Assembly (NCBI GenBank): GCA_964631605.1
Contig: CAZVYG010000012.1
Span: 24,245 to 88,244 of the forward strand
DNA length: 64,000 nucleotides
Origin: JARKQH01 sp964631605
GTDB lineage: Bacteria > Verrucomicrobiota > Verrucomicrobiia > Limisphaerales > UBA8199
Direction: 5' to 3'
Shown: positions 8,431 to 17,026 of the stretch, piece after piece
Layout of the letters: the number at the start of each line of letters is the position of its first letter
Position numbering within the stretch: position 1 is the stretch's first letter
The notes under the pieces: generated by a model
The model's database searches: none
What the model was told of the DNA's origin: nothing
What the model saw: only the letters and a program-made list of their open reading frames with translations
Translations under genes and position numbers: made by a program

Positions 8431-9507
8431 ATGGCCCGCACTATCATCCCGTTTGGACCGCAGCATCCCGTCCTGCCCGAACCTGTCCATTTGGATTTGG
8501 TGGTCGAGGACGAGAAGGTGGTCGAAGCGCGCCCGTCCATCGGGTTTATCCACCGTGGCCTGGAAAAGCTGGTCGAGAAAAAGGACTTTCAGGAATTCAC
8601 CTACATCGCGGAGCGGATTTGCGGCATCTGCAGCTTCATCCACGGGCAGACCTACTGTCAGGCGGTGGAAACGATCATGAACCTGGCGGTGCCGCCGCGG
8701 GCGCGCTACCTGCGCACCATCTGGGGCGAATTCTCCCGGTTGCACAGTCATCTGTTGTGGCTGGGATTGATGGCGGACGCGCTGGGCTTTGAAAGCCTGT
8801 TCATGCACTCCTGGCGGGTTCGCGAGCGGGTCCTCAAAATCATCGAAGCCACCACGGGCGGGCGGGTTATTTTCGGCACGTGCAAAGTGGGCGGCGTCCG
8901 GCGCGACATCGGGCCGGACGCCGCGGCGGACCTTTTGAAGGAACTGGACGTTATCGAAAGCGAGATGCGCGACATTACGCGCGTGTTCATCGAGGACCGG
9001 TCGGTGAAGGACCGGATGTGCGGGGTGGGGGTGCTGACAAAGGAGGAAGCCTACGAACTGGGTTGCGTGGGGCCGACCCTCCGTGCCAGCGGCGTGAGCC
9101 AGGACATGCGGCAGCTCGGCTATGCCGCCTTCAACGAGCTCCGCTTCGAGCCGGTCACCCGGACCGAAGGCGACTCCTACGCGCGGTGCGCGGTGCGCTG
9201 CGCGGAGCTGTTCCAATCCGTGGATTTGATCCGCCAGGCTTTTGCCAAACTGCCCGAGGGCGAGATCGCGTTGAAAGTGACGGGCAACCCCAACGGCGAA
9301 TTCATCGCGCGGACCGAGCAGCCCCGGGGGGAAGTGGTGTATCACCTGAAAGCCAACGGAACCAAGAATCTTCAGCGGTTCCGTGTGCGGACGCCGACCT
9401 TTGCGAACCTGGCGGCCTTGTTGAAAGTGTTGCAGGGCTGCGAGCTGGCGGATGTGCCGGTGTTGGTGCTGACGATAGATCCCTGCATTAGTTGTACGGA
9501 GCGTTGA
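8431..9507 (+). CDS. echE: Ech [NiFe] hydrogenase large (catalytic) subunit E
   Basis: This is the catalytic subunit, homologous to NuoD/HycE, which reduces protons to H2 (or oxidises H2) at a Ni-Fe(CN)2CO centre. Both nickel-binding motifs are intact: RICGICSFIH with C64, C67 and H71 near the N terminus, and DPCISCTER with C352 and C355 at the very end. These cysteines distinguish a real hydrogenase from NuoD and from the Ehr/Mrp-like relatives that lack them. The 358-residue chain ends at the Arg of the second motif, so there is no C-terminal extension for an endopeptidase to remove. Hyp maturation genes are not in this window and must be elsewhere. Confidence 0.95.
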   Translation: MARTIIPFGPQHPVLPEPVHLDLVVEDEKVVEARPSIGFIHRGLEKLVEKKDFQEFTYIAERICGICSFIHGQTYCQAVETIMNLAVPPRARYLRTIWGEFSRLHSHLLWLGLMADALGFESLFMHSWRVRERVLKIIEATTGGRVIFGTCKVGGVRRDIGPDAAADLLKELDVIESEMRDITRVFIEDRSVKDRMCGVGVLTKEEAYELGCVGPTLRASGVSQDMRQLGYAAFNELRFEPVTRTEGDSYARCAVRCAELFQSVDLIRQAFAKLPEGEIALKVTGNPNGEFIARTEQPRGEVVYHLKANGTKNLQRFRVRTPTFANLAALLKVLQGCELADVPVLVLTIDPCISCTER

Positions 9508-9508
9508 T

Positions 9509-9838
9509 ATGGCCTATTTTACCATGACCCGCCTGGCCTTGAAGTGGGCCCTGTCCAAACCGGTCACCACCCGCTACCCCTTCGAGCCCCGCCAGCCTGT
9601 TGCCGGCTCGCGCGGCGAGCTGGCCTTCAGCCGGGAAACCTGTGTTTTTTGCAACCTTTGCGCGAAGAAATGCCCCACCGGGGCAATCGTGGTGAACCGC
9701 GCCAGCAAGCAATGGGCCATTGACCGGCTGCTGTGCATCAGTTGCGGCTATTGCGTCGAGTCCTGCCCGAAGAAATCGCTTTCCCTGACCACCAGCCACG
9801 GGAAAATCGCGGTGACCAAAGACCGCGAGTGGTTTTGA
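9509..9838 (+). CDS. echF: Ech hydrogenase ferredoxin-like subunit F, two [4Fe-4S] clusters
   Basis: This is a NuoI/HycB-like electron-transfer subunit of 109 residues that would pass electrons from soluble ferredoxin to EchC. It contains two complete CxxCxxCxxxCP motifs (C45, C48, C51, C55 and C76, C79, C82, C86), each for one [4Fe-4S] cluster. The N-terminal 35 residues are the amphipathic docking region typical of the family. It is the last gene of echABCDEF, one base after echE, and closes the operon; no terminator was recognised after it. Confidence 0.93.
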   Translation: MAYFTMTRLALKWALSKPVTTRYPFEPRQPVAGSRGELAFSRETCVFCNLCAKKCPTGAIVVNRASKQWAIDRLLCISCGYCVESCPKKSLSLTTSHGKIAVTKDREWF

Positions 9839-10176
9839 GGGAAGCCAAGCGCGCCCCAAGCCGTCAATCCACTGAATCCCGGTGACGCCTCCAGAAGCGT
9901 GGCAGGGCCTGCCGCGCTTGGGATAACGCAAAGGCTGGATCGTCGGCTGCCGAGAACGGGGAGGAGGGTGCCAATACCGACGGAGGCTTGGACGGCGGGC
10001 TGGAGATGGCGCCGCGCGCAACCGCCGAAGAGCTTCCATTTCCATGCCATGAGCCAAGCCGGGGCAGACGGGGTCGGCAAGGAGCATTTGACAAATTGAG
10101 CCTCATCAATCATGGTACTAAATAATAAAAGAAATAGAAAAGTCTAATTCCAGCTCAACCTCCTCAAGGCGAACCC
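9839..10176. other. 338-bp intergenic stretch, no gene seen
   Basis: Between echF and the next gene I find no convincing coding frame, RNA or strong terminator hairpin. The last 70 bases before 10177 are AT-rich (around 10110-10150), in contrast to the rest, and are the likely promoter region of the downstream gene. An AAGGCG ribosome-binding site lies just ahead of the ATG at 10177. Confidence 0.5.
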
Positions 10177-12228
10177 ATGAACCCAGATTCCGGCCAGCTC
10201 GCATCAGGCGCTGATCTGCCTCCCAACCAGCCGGTCTTTACGGCCAACAGTCTCCGGCGGGCCGGGGTCGGGAGGTGGTGCCGTTGGTGCGCCTGTTTGA
10301 TGCCGCTGCTTTTGCTGGCGCGGGGGTTGCAGGCTCAGGCGCTGACCAATGGTTTTGATCAAACCGGGACGCTGGTCCTGAACACGACGAACCTCCACAC
10401 ATTCTACGCGACCAATGGCGATACCGTCAGGCTGAGGATGGGCGCGCCGGGTTTTCGCCCGCTGATCACCCTGCACGCTCCGAATGGCGCCACACTGGGG
10501 TCAGGCGCGGGCGCCGGGAGTGCTTCTTTGGACGCCACCCTTGAGGTGACGATTAACACCAACGGAATTTTTGGGGCGCGAGTCAGCAGTTACTACGGCA
10601 CCGGAAGCGGCGATTACGTGCTTTGCCTGGCGCGGGTTCCGGCGCCCTTTGAGCTTTCGCCCGCCGACGCGGGGGGGCCGCTGACCAACGGCGCCGCCAA
10701 CGCGGCCAGTATCGGCTTGGGTGATGTGGACATGTGGAGTTTCACCGCGGCGGCCGGCAGCAGCATCATTGTGCGAATGGGCACGAGCGGTTTCAGGCCG
10801 CATTTTACGGTTTATGATCCGACGGGTCTGGCATTGGGGACAGGGGCCGGCTCCAGCAGCGCTGATACCGATGCCGTTGTCGTGGCCCAGGCGAGCGTGA
10901 CCGGCACCTACACCGTCGTGGTCCAGGCCTTCTACGCCAATGGAACCGGTCCGTACACGTTGCATTTGGCGCAGGCGCCGGGAGGGTTTGTCGTTTCAGC
11001 GGGAGACGAAGGGGGGTTGCTGGTGAATGGCGCGTGGAACTTCGGGCAGATCGTCAAAGGAGATTTGGATCTCTGGCAATTCGAGGCATCCGCCGGCGAT
11101 AACCTCACGCTCCGTGTCGGTTCGCCGGGTCTCCGGCCTTGGATTCGATTGTACGGTCCGACCGGGATTCTGGTTCGCGAAGGCGTTGGCGCGTCGTCCA
11201 GCGACCGCGACACCGCCGTTTCCGTTACGGCGACCAATACCGGGACTCACCTGGTCGTCGTCCAGAGCTATTACACCAGCTTGAGCAGCCCGTACACCCT
11301 GAGCCTGGCAAGAGTGCCGGCCGCTTTCGTGACTTCCGCGGGGGACGAGGGTGGCGTTTTGACCAGTGGTTTGGCGCACCCCGGCACCAATTCGCTCGGG
11401 GATCTGGATTTATGGAGTTTCAGCGCGAACGCGGGGGACAACCTTGCCTTGCGAATGGGCTCCCCCGACTACCGGCCGTTGCTGAGTTTGTATGGCCCGA
11501 ACGGAGCTTTGATTCAGACAGCCAGCGGGGCGAGCAGTGCCCACCGCGACGCTTCGATTTTTGTTCTCGCCACCAACAGTGGTGTCTTCACGGTTGTCGC
11601 ACAGAGCTATTACAACAATGGCACCGGACCTTACGCCTTGAGCTTTGGCCAGTTTCCGGGGACGCACATGGTTTCACCTGGCGATGAGGGCGGACCTCTC
11701 ACAAACGCCGCCAGCCAGGACGCCACCCTTGCGCTGGGCGACCTGGACTTGTGGAGTTTTATGGCCTGCAAAGGATTTTCTTTCACGCTGATTTGCCAAA
11801 AGTTAAGCGGTGTGTTCACGCCCCGCCTTCGTTTGTACGGTCGAAATGGGGCGTTGCTTGCCACAACCCAAAACGCCAGCACGGCGATCCTCAGTTATGC
11901 GGGCACCAACAGCGGCATTTACAGTCTCTTGATCGAGGGCGCAGGCGCAAACGACAGTGGAACCTACCGCCTGACGGCTCTGGGAATCCACGAAGACGCG
12001 CTCAAGCTCTGCCCCCCGATTCTCGTTGGGAATACAGCCAATCTGACGGGCTATGGGGGGACCCCGGGGAGCACCTTTGCCCTCCTGACAGCCAGCGATC
12101 TGACAACCCCTGTTGCTTCCTGGCAGTCCCTCTTGACCAACCAATTCGATGCCTTCGGTGCTTTTGACTTTGCCAGCGCGATCAATCCGGCCGAACCGGC
12201 CCGATTCTTTCGCCTCCGCGCTCCTTGA
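10177..12228 (+). CDS. Exported protein with five PPC-like tandem repeats and a C-terminal FYR-type tail
   Basis: No enzymatic function is recognised. After a Pro/Gly-rich leader and a hydrophobic segment (about residues 35-50) ending in an Ala-x-Ala-like site, the 683-residue protein is built from five beta-rich repeats of roughly 107 residues. Each has the pattern SxxDEGGxL...GDLDLWSF...RMG...RP...LYGPxG...YYxxGTGPY. The units resemble bacterial pre-peptidase C-terminal (PPC) domains. The fifth repeat is diverged. The last 75 residues form a different module ending PARFFRLRAP, very like the ends of two other exported proteins in this window. It is probably a cell-surface or extracellular binding protein. 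An RBS-like AAGGCG precedes the ATG. Confidence 0.75.
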   Translation: MNPDSGQLASGADLPPNQPVFTANSLRRAGVGRWCRWCACLMPLLLLARGLQAQALTNGFDQTGTLVLNTTNLHTFYATNGDTVRLRMGAPGFRPLITLHAPNGATLGSGAGAGSASLDATLEVTINTNGIFGARVSSYYGTGSGDYVLCLARVPAPFELSPADAGGPLTNGAANAASIGLGDVDMWSFTAAAGSSIIVRMGTSGFRPHFTVYDPTGLALGTGAGSSSADTDAVVVAQASVTGTYTVVVQAFYANGTGPYTLHLAQAPGGFVVSAGDEGGLLVNGAWNFGQIVKGDLDLWQFEASAGDNLTLRVGSPGLRPWIRLYGPTGILVREGVGASSSDRDTAVSVTATNTGTHLVVVQSYYTSLSSPYTLSLARVPAAFVTSAGDEGGVLTSGLAHPGTNSLGDLDLWSFSANAGDNLALRMGSPDYRPLLSLYGPNGALIQTASGASSAHRDASIFVLATNSGVFTVVAQSYYNNGTGPYALSFGQFPGTHMVSPGDEGGPLTNAASQDATLALGDLDLWSFMACKGFSFTLICQKLSGVFTPRLRLYGRNGALLATTQNASTAILSYAGTNSGIYSLLIEGAGANDSGTYRLTALGIHEDALKLCPPILVGNTANLTGYGGTPGSTFALLTASDLTTPVASWQSLLTNQFDAFGAFDFASAINPAEPARFFRLRAP

Positions 12229-12356
12229 CGCCCCATCCAAGGGACGTTGCGGCCGCAGCTCGAGGTCCACCGCCATGGTTGTGGAGTCATGCTTTGCGTC
12301 GAGGACGCGGACGATCAGCCATGTGATTCCTCCCTCGCCCGGGCCATTCGGCGCAC

Positions 12357-13010
12357 TCAAGGCATCTGCCTTGGGGGCGGGGCTTTAACGAAGGTGGTGG
12401 GACGGAGATAGATCGGTTCGATCTGGTTACCGGGGGGGACATCGGAGCGGCCGACGGCCAGCCGGCCCAAGGCCGAGGCGCGGGGAAAAACGGTTCGCCC
12501 TTGCGGAAACCAGCGGTTGACTTCGGGTCCGATGAGCAAGCGCCCCGCAGCAGCCTGGGCGCGCACCTGCTCGAGCGTGACCAGGCGCAGGGGGTCGGTG
12601 GCGCACCAGGCCTCGGGGAGGAGGTCGTAATTCGCGAGGTAGAATTCCTGGCGTTGCGCGTCAATGATGACCGCGACCGGGCCGGTGAATCCCTCGGCCT
12701 GCGCCTGGGCGGCGATGCAGTCGGCGCTGCTGATGGCGAGCAGGTTCACTCCGGTTGCGAGCTGCCAGCCCTGGGCGAGGGCGATGATCGAGCGGATGCC
12801 GGTGTACGAGCCTGGCCCGATCCCGATGGCCAGGCAGTTCACCTGCTCGCGCTCGAGGTGTGCCTGACGCAACGCTGCTTCGACCATGCCGAGCGCGTTG
12901 GCGCCGCGGCCGCCGGTTTCGATGACCTCGGCCAGGGTGGTCGCCGGGCCGTCGTCGAGAACCGCCACGCTGCGCTGCGGCGAGGAGAATTCAAGCGCCA
13001 AGATTTTCAT
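12357..13010 (-). CDS. tsaB: tRNA threonylcarbamoyladenosine biosynthesis protein TsaB
   Basis: TsaB is the non-catalytic partner of TsaD in making t6A at position 37 of ANN-decoding tRNAs. The 217-residue product has the ASKHA-type N-terminal MKILALEFSS start and the conserved GPGSYTGIRS segment around 67-77, both diagnostic of the YeaZ/TsaB family. The start overlaps the end of tsaE by 20 bases, so the two are translated from one message with thiL. TsaD itself is not in the window. Confidence 0.94.
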   Translation of the reverse strand: MKILALEFSSPQRSVAVLDDGPATTLAEVIETGGRGANALGMVEAALRQAHLEREQVNCLAIGIGPGSYTGIRSIIALAQGWQLATGVNLLAISSADCIAAQAQAEGFTGPVAVIIDAQRQEFYLANYDLLPEAWCATDPLRLVTLEQVRAQAAAGRLLIGPEVNRWFPQGRTVFPRASALGRLAVGRSDVPPGNQIEPIYLRPTTFVKAPPPRQMP

Positions 13011-13470
13011 AAGTGATGCGGCGTTCGGTCGGGCTCAGGGCTTCGATATGCACCCAGCGCCAGCCTGCGGTCCCGGCTGGAACCGGCAGTGTCTCGAGCC
13101 GAGGGTGGGCTGCCACCAGCTTTTGGCCGCCGGGAAACCAGCGCTCCGCCCATTCGATGACGGTGAGGCCGTCGGGGTGGAGGTATTCCTCGAGGCCGGC
13201 GGCGAGGACCTGGTCCGGCGTTTCCAGGCGGTAAAGGTCGAGGTGGTAGAGCGGAAGGCGGCCGCCGGCGTAGGTGTTGACGAGGGCAAAGGTGGGAGAA
13301 TGAACCCGCTCGGGGATTCCCAATCCGCGGGCGAGGCCCTTGACGAGCTGGGTTTTGCCCGCGCCGAGGTCGCCGGTCAGGCCAATGACCAGGCCGGGCG
13401 CGGCGGCGCGGCCCCAGGTTTCACCGAGCGCCGCGGTTTCGTCCGGGCTATGCGAAATGAACGTAGCCAT
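12991..13470 (-). CDS. tsaE: tRNA threonylcarbamoyladenosine biosynthesis ATPase TsaE
   Basis: TsaE is the P-loop ATPase that drives the TsaB-TsaD complex through its t6A catalytic cycle. The 159-residue protein has Walker A GDLGAGKT (33-40), the SPTF switch region and the LYHLDLYRL and EWAERW segments typical of YjeE/TsaE. The C-terminal 50 residues are less conserved. It overlaps tsaB by 20 bases and thiL by 23 bases, indicating a tightly coupled operon transcribed thiL-tsaE-tsaB. Confidence 0.95.
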   Translation of the reverse strand: MATFISHSPDETAALGETWGRAAAPGLVIGLTGDLGAGKTQLVKGLARGLGIPERVHSPTFALVNTYAGGRLPLYHLDLYRLETPDQVLAAGLEEYLHPDGLTVIEWAERWFPGGQKLVAAHPRLETLPVPAGTAGWRWVHIEALSPTERRITYENLGA

Positions 13471-14380
13471 GGGCGGTGAGGGGACGAACGCCGTGCTTGT
13501 CGCGGAGGGTGAGTCCTTCGCCGGCCGTGATTTTGCCGATGCAAGTCAGGCGAGTGTGAGGAAATTCCGCTTTCCAGCCGTCGAGCAGCGGGACGGCGTG
13601 GCGGCCGGGGAGGGTAAACAACAACTCGAAGTCCTCGCCATCGGTCAGGGCCGCCACCAGGGGCGGGTTGGCGGCGGACGACTCGCGGGCGGCGCGGCGG
13701 GCGGCGCGGCTGATGGGCACCGCGGAGGCCAGCAGTTCGGCGCCGACGCGGCTGGCTTTGAGAATGTGGCGAAGGTCTCCCGCCAGGCCGTCGCTCAGGT
13801 CAATCATGGCGTGGATGGGGAAATGGCTGGCCAGCCAGCGCGCCTCGACCAGGCGCGGCTCGAAATCGAGGTGCTTTCCCGCAAGCGAGCCGCCCAGCTC
13901 GCCCGAGACAAAAATGGCGTCACCGGGCTTGGCGCCCGACCGGAGGAGGGTTTTGTTCCGAGGCGCCCAGCCCAGGAGGGCAATCGAGAGCAGCAGGCCG
14001 CCGGGGTTGGTGGTGGTTTCGCCGCCGGCGATGGCGACGCCATGGCGTTCGGCCAAAGCTCTCATGCCGGCGTAAATCCGGTCCACCCGTTCCACTTCAA
14101 ACCGCCGCGGCAGGCCGGCGGTGACCAGGGCGGCGGTGGGGGTGCCGGCCATGGCCGCGATGTCGCTCAGGCAGCGGCCCAGGGCCTTGTGGCCGATCCG
14201 CTCGGGCGCGGTTTCAGGCGTAAAATGAATGTTTTCGACCACCGCGTCGGTCTTGAACAACAGCACGCGGTCCGGCAACCCGGATTCGAGCACGGCGCAA
14301 TCGTCGCCGGGCCCCACGAGCACTTGAGGGTGGGCCGGCAGGGAAGCGGTCAGGCGTTGGATCAATTCGAATTCGTTCAT
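13448..14380 (-). CDS. thiL: Thiamine-monophosphate kinase ThiL
   Basis: ThiL phosphorylates thiamine monophosphate to thiamine diphosphate in the last step of cofactor synthesis. The 310-residue product has the PurM/ThiL fold signatures: GPGDDCAVL (23-31), LFKTDAVVENIHF, SDIAAMAG, GGETTTNPGG and IDLSDGLAGDL, which place the Mg-ATP aspartates. Length is normal for the family. It lies downstream of a CPBP protease gene and overlaps tsaE, so thiamine kinase and t6A genes share one transcript. I see no TPP riboswitch upstream. Confidence 0.95.
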   Translation of the reverse strand: MNEFELIQRLTASLPAHPQVLVGPGDDCAVLESGLPDRVLLFKTDAVVENIHFTPETAPERIGHKALGRCLSDIAAMAGTPTAALVTAGLPRRFEVERVDRIYAGMRALAERHGVAIAGGETTTNPGGLLLSIALLGWAPRNKTLLRSGAKPGDAIFVSGELGGSLAGKHLDFEPRLVEARWLASHFPIHAMIDLSDGLAGDLRHILKASRVGAELLASAVPISRAARRAARESSAANPPLVAALTDGEDFELLFTLPGRHAVPLLDGWKAEFPHTRLTCIGKITAGEGLTLRDKHGVRPLTAHGYVHFA

Positions 14381-14393
14381 CAGGGTGCCGGGG

Positions 14394-15305
14394 TCAATGC
14401 CCGCCCCGGTGCAGGAGGTAGAGCATGGTAAAATTGAAGGCGTTAAACAACGCGTGCGCCGCGATGGGCGCCAGCAGGTTTCCGGTCCGCTCGTAGAGGC
14501 GGGCCAGGAGGAGGGCCAGCACCAGCAGCGGGAGTAAGGTGGCGGTGTTCAGGTGGATGAGCGCGAACAGGAACGAGGTGCCCCATAAGGCCAGCTTCGG
14601 ATAACCCCATTGGCGAATCCAAGTGAACAGGACGCCGCGAAACAGGAACTCCTCGGCCACCGGCGCCAGCACAATGGTCACCACGCCCAACACCGACCGC
14701 GGCAGCCAGCCGGACGCCATCCGCAAGGTCTGCACTGCCTGTTGTTCCGCGGGTTCGCCTTTCCAGGGCATGAACCGTGTGATCGCTTCGGTGGACAGCC
14801 ATTGCAACGCCCAGCCGATCGGCAGGAAAATGCAGGCGAGTAGAATCCCGGTTAATAGAGCCTCGCGCCAGCGTTCGCGGAAGCCGAACCCCTCGTTCCA
14901 GCCCACTCCCTGCTCGCGCAGGAAACGGGCGACCAGCCACACCGCCGCGCCTTGAAAGCTCAGGGCCGCGATGGCCATTTGAGCGGCGGAAGCCTCGACC
15001 CGGCCAAGGAGCTTCTGCGCCCAGGCGGCCAGGAAAACCCCGGCGTAGAACAGCGCCACGGTGCAGCCCAGCCACGTCATGAACCGCTCCGGCGGCCAGG
15101 ATCGGCGCACCAGCACCAGCGTTCCCAACAGGCAAAGGGCGGCCGTCCCGGACACGGTGGCGGCTTTGGGCCCCAGTTGCCCCTCGAGGGCGAGTGGGAG
15201 AGCGGCCGCCAGCAACGTGCCGGCATAGATGCACAAAAACACGCTCGCCAGCAGGCGAGCGACCGCTTCTGTTTTCCAGGATTTGGCCGGCAGCATCCGG
15301 CCCAA
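14394..15305 (-). CDS. CPBP family intramembrane metalloprotease
   Basis: This is an Abi/CAAX-type membrane protease of 303 residues with about eight membrane helices. The catalytic motifs are present: EEFLFRG with Glu218, Glu219 and Arg223, then FALIHLN and HALFNAFN with the metal-binding histidines. The substrate is unknown; in bacteria such proteins are linked to prenyl-peptide processing, bacteriocin immunity or regulated proteolysis. It ends 14 bases before thiL on the same strand and is probably the first gene of that operon. Confidence 0.9.
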   Translation of the reverse strand: MGRMLPAKSWKTEAVARLLASVFLCIYAGTLLAAALPLALEGQLGPKAATVSGTAALCLLGTLVLVRRSWPPERFMTWLGCTVALFYAGVFLAAWAQKLLGRVEASAAQMAIAALSFQGAAVWLVARFLREQGVGWNEGFGFRERWREALLTGILLACIFLPIGWALQWLSTEAITRFMPWKGEPAEQQAVQTLRMASGWLPRSVLGVVTIVLAPVAEEFLFRGVLFTWIRQWGYPKLALWGTSFLFALIHLNTATLLPLLVLALLLARLYERTGNLLAPIAAHALFNAFNFTMLYLLHRGGH

Positions 15306-15349
15306 GCTATAACACCCCCCCGCGGGTGACGATCAAAAATGCGGCGTGA

Positions 15350-15916
15350 TCAAGGCTTGAGGGCGGCTTCGATGGCCTCGATCACTTGCGGTGAATCCGG
15401 CTCATCCTTCGAGCCGAATCGCGCCAGGATTTTGCCGTCCCGCCCGATTAGGAATTTGGTGAAGTTCCATGAAACCGCGCCGGGGAAAGGCGAAGTCTTG
15501 CCCGTGAGCGCCGCGTAGAGCGGGTGCTGGGTGGAACCTGGCTTGACTCCAACCTTGTCGAACAGCGGGAAAGTGACGTTGAACTTGCTGCTGCAGAATT
15601 CCTTGATTTCTTCGTTGGTGCCCGGTTCCTGGCCGCCGAAATCGTTGCTGGGAAAGCCCAGCACCACCAGGCCGCGGTCCTTATATTTACGGTAAACGGA
15701 TTCGAGAGGCTGATATTGGCGGGTGTAACCGCAACGGGAGGCGACGTTAACGATCAGGAGCACCTTGCCCTGGTAAGCCCTGAGGGAGGTCGGGCGGCCG
15801 TCAATGTCCTTGATGGGGATCTCGTAAAGGGAGGCCGGTTCGGCCGCCTGGGCGTCGGCCGAAGCCAGGAGAGCCACCGAAAGAACGGCTGCCGCAAACA
15901 AAGTAATATGCATCAT
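15350..15916 (-). CDS. Exported glutathione peroxidase (Cys type)
   Basis: This is a thiol peroxidase of the glutathione peroxidase family, reducing hydrogen and organic peroxides. The active-site tetrad residues are in place: Cys in NVASRCGYT, Gln in NDFGGQEPG, and Trp and Asn in SWNFTKFL. The peroxidatic residue is Cys (normal codon), not selenocysteine. The ATG at 15916 is preferred because it leads directly into a signal peptide ending near AQAAEP; an upstream in-frame ATG at 15952 would put 12 hydrophilic residues ahead of it. The product is about 188 residues and should act in the periplasm. Confidence 0.92.
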   Translation of the reverse strand: MMHITLFAAAVLSVALLASADAQAAEPASLYEIPIKDIDGRPTSLRAYQGKVLLIVNVASRCGYTRQYQPLESVYRKYKDRGLVVLGFPSNDFGGQEPGTNEEIKEFCSSKFNVTFPLFDKVGVKPGSTQHPLYAALTGKTSPFPGAVSWNFTKFLIGRDGKILARFGSKDEPDSPQVIEAIEAALKP

Positions 15917-16116
15917 AGCCGAACAATATTGCTCCAGATTGTCTCTTGTCAAACGGCCGCCGGGCCGTGCGAGTCGCTCGGGTAGGTCTCGGTTGGCGTC
16001 GTTGCCGCGCGAGCGGGGTCGGGACCGGCCGCGCTGCGGGGCTCCTGGGCACCGGGGGTGCGGTTCCGCAGGTCTTCATTTGATAAAACTAATATCAGGG
16101 ATAAAATAATGTGCTT

Positions 16117-16380
16117 ATGAGAAGGATACTGCAATCGCTGGCGTTGCTGGCTGCCATGGCGGCCCTGGTGACGTGGGTGGCCACGGGAGCCCATCGCGGC
16201 TGGACCCAAACCAGCGTGGCGGTTAAAACCGTTGACGAGGTGACGGGCATCGAAGGGGTCAGTTATGAACCGCGGTTTGTGATGGGGGTGGAGCTGCTGG
16301 GCGCCGCGCTGGGGGGCGCGGCGGCGCTGGGCGGCCTGGCCTTGCTATTTCGAAACAAGACAAAAACAGCAACCAACTGA
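16117..16380 (+). CDS. Small two-helix membrane protein
   Basis: This 87-residue protein has an N-terminal signal/anchor helix (about 5-22), a short polar loop of about 35 residues and a Gly/Ala-rich C-terminal membrane helix (about 53-77) followed by a Lys/Thr tail. I do not recognise a family. It lies 31 bp upstream of a YceI-family gene on the same strand and is probably cotranscribed, so it may be a membrane partner of that periplasmic protein. An in-frame GTG at 16111 is an alternative start. Confidence 0.6.
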   Translation: MRRILQSLALLAAMAALVTWVATGAHRGWTQTSVAVKTVDEVTGIEGVSYEPRFVMGVELLGAALGGAAALGGLALLFRNKTKTATN

Positions 16381-16411
16381 AACAACGACAACGACTGAGA
16401 TGAAGGATCAA

Positions 16412-17026
16412 ATGAAAGAAAAACTCGCAATACTGATCGGCGTTGCCGGCCTGGCCGGAGCTGCCTTTGCGGAACCGCAGACCTTCGACTTCAAAGACCC
16501 CAAGGGTGTAAACAACGCCGCGTTCAGGCTGGACGCGCCGTTGGAGGCGATCAACGGCAACGCCAACGGTGTGAGCGGTACGGTCGTTTTCGACCCGGCC
16601 AAGCCGGAAGCGACGCGCGGGCGGATTGTGGTGACATCGTCCTCGCTGCATGTGCCCAACCCGATGATGAAGGAGCATTTGCACAGCGAGCAATGGATGG
16701 ACGTGGCGAGGTATCCGGAGATTCGTTTCGAGGCCCGGCATCTGAAGAACGTGCGGACGGACGGCAACTCGATCATCGCGGACGCCGAGGGCACGTTTAC
16801 ACTGCGTGGTGTGGCCCGTGAAATGACCATTCCCGTGCGCCTGACCTATTTAAAGGACAAGCTCGGGGCGCGAAGCAACGGGCAGATGCAGGGAGACCTG
16901 CTGGTCATTCGAGCCAATTTTTCGATCCAGCGCGCTGATTTCGGCATCAACCCCAAGGCGCCGGAAGAGAAGGTTGCCGAGACGATTGACGTGGCGCTCA
17001 GCATTGCGGGGGCGGCGCCGCGCTAA
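16412..17026 (+). CDS. YceI-family periplasmic lipid-binding-like protein
   Basis: YceI proteins form a lipocalin-like beta barrel that binds isoprenoid or amphiphilic ligands in the periplasm. The product has a signal peptide ending AAFA/EP and the family landmarks: GVSGTVVFDP, a PMMKEHLHSEQWMDV segment, RYPEIRFEA, and GTFTLRGVAREMTIPV. The ATG at 16412 has AAGGA just upstream; the in-frame ATG at 16400 has none and adds four residues. Its stop codon overlaps the convergent galK stop by four bases. Confidence 0.9.
   Translation: MKEKLAILIGVAGLAGAAFAEPQTFDFKDPKGVNNAAFRLDAPLEAINGNANGVSGTVVFDPAKPEATRGRIVVTSSSLHVPNPMMKEHLHSEQWMDVARYPEIRFEARHLKNVRTDGNSIIADAEGTFTLRGVAREMTIPVRLTYLKDKLGARSNGQMQGDLLVIRANFSIQRADFGINPKAPEEKVAETIDVALSIAGAAPR

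Noticed and set aside
6566..9345. Two long open frames on the minus strand opposite echB-echE
   Set aside because: They are antisense to well-supported hydrogenase genes, have the Arg/Ala/Pro/Gly-rich composition of high-GC shadow frames and show no recognisable domain.
14381..14393. TPP riboswitch ahead of thiL
   Set aside because: Only 13 bp separate thiL from the upstream gene, and no THI-box sequence is present.
15350..15916. Selenocysteine glutathione peroxidase
   Set aside because: The active-site codon encodes Cys, and there is no in-frame TGA at that position.
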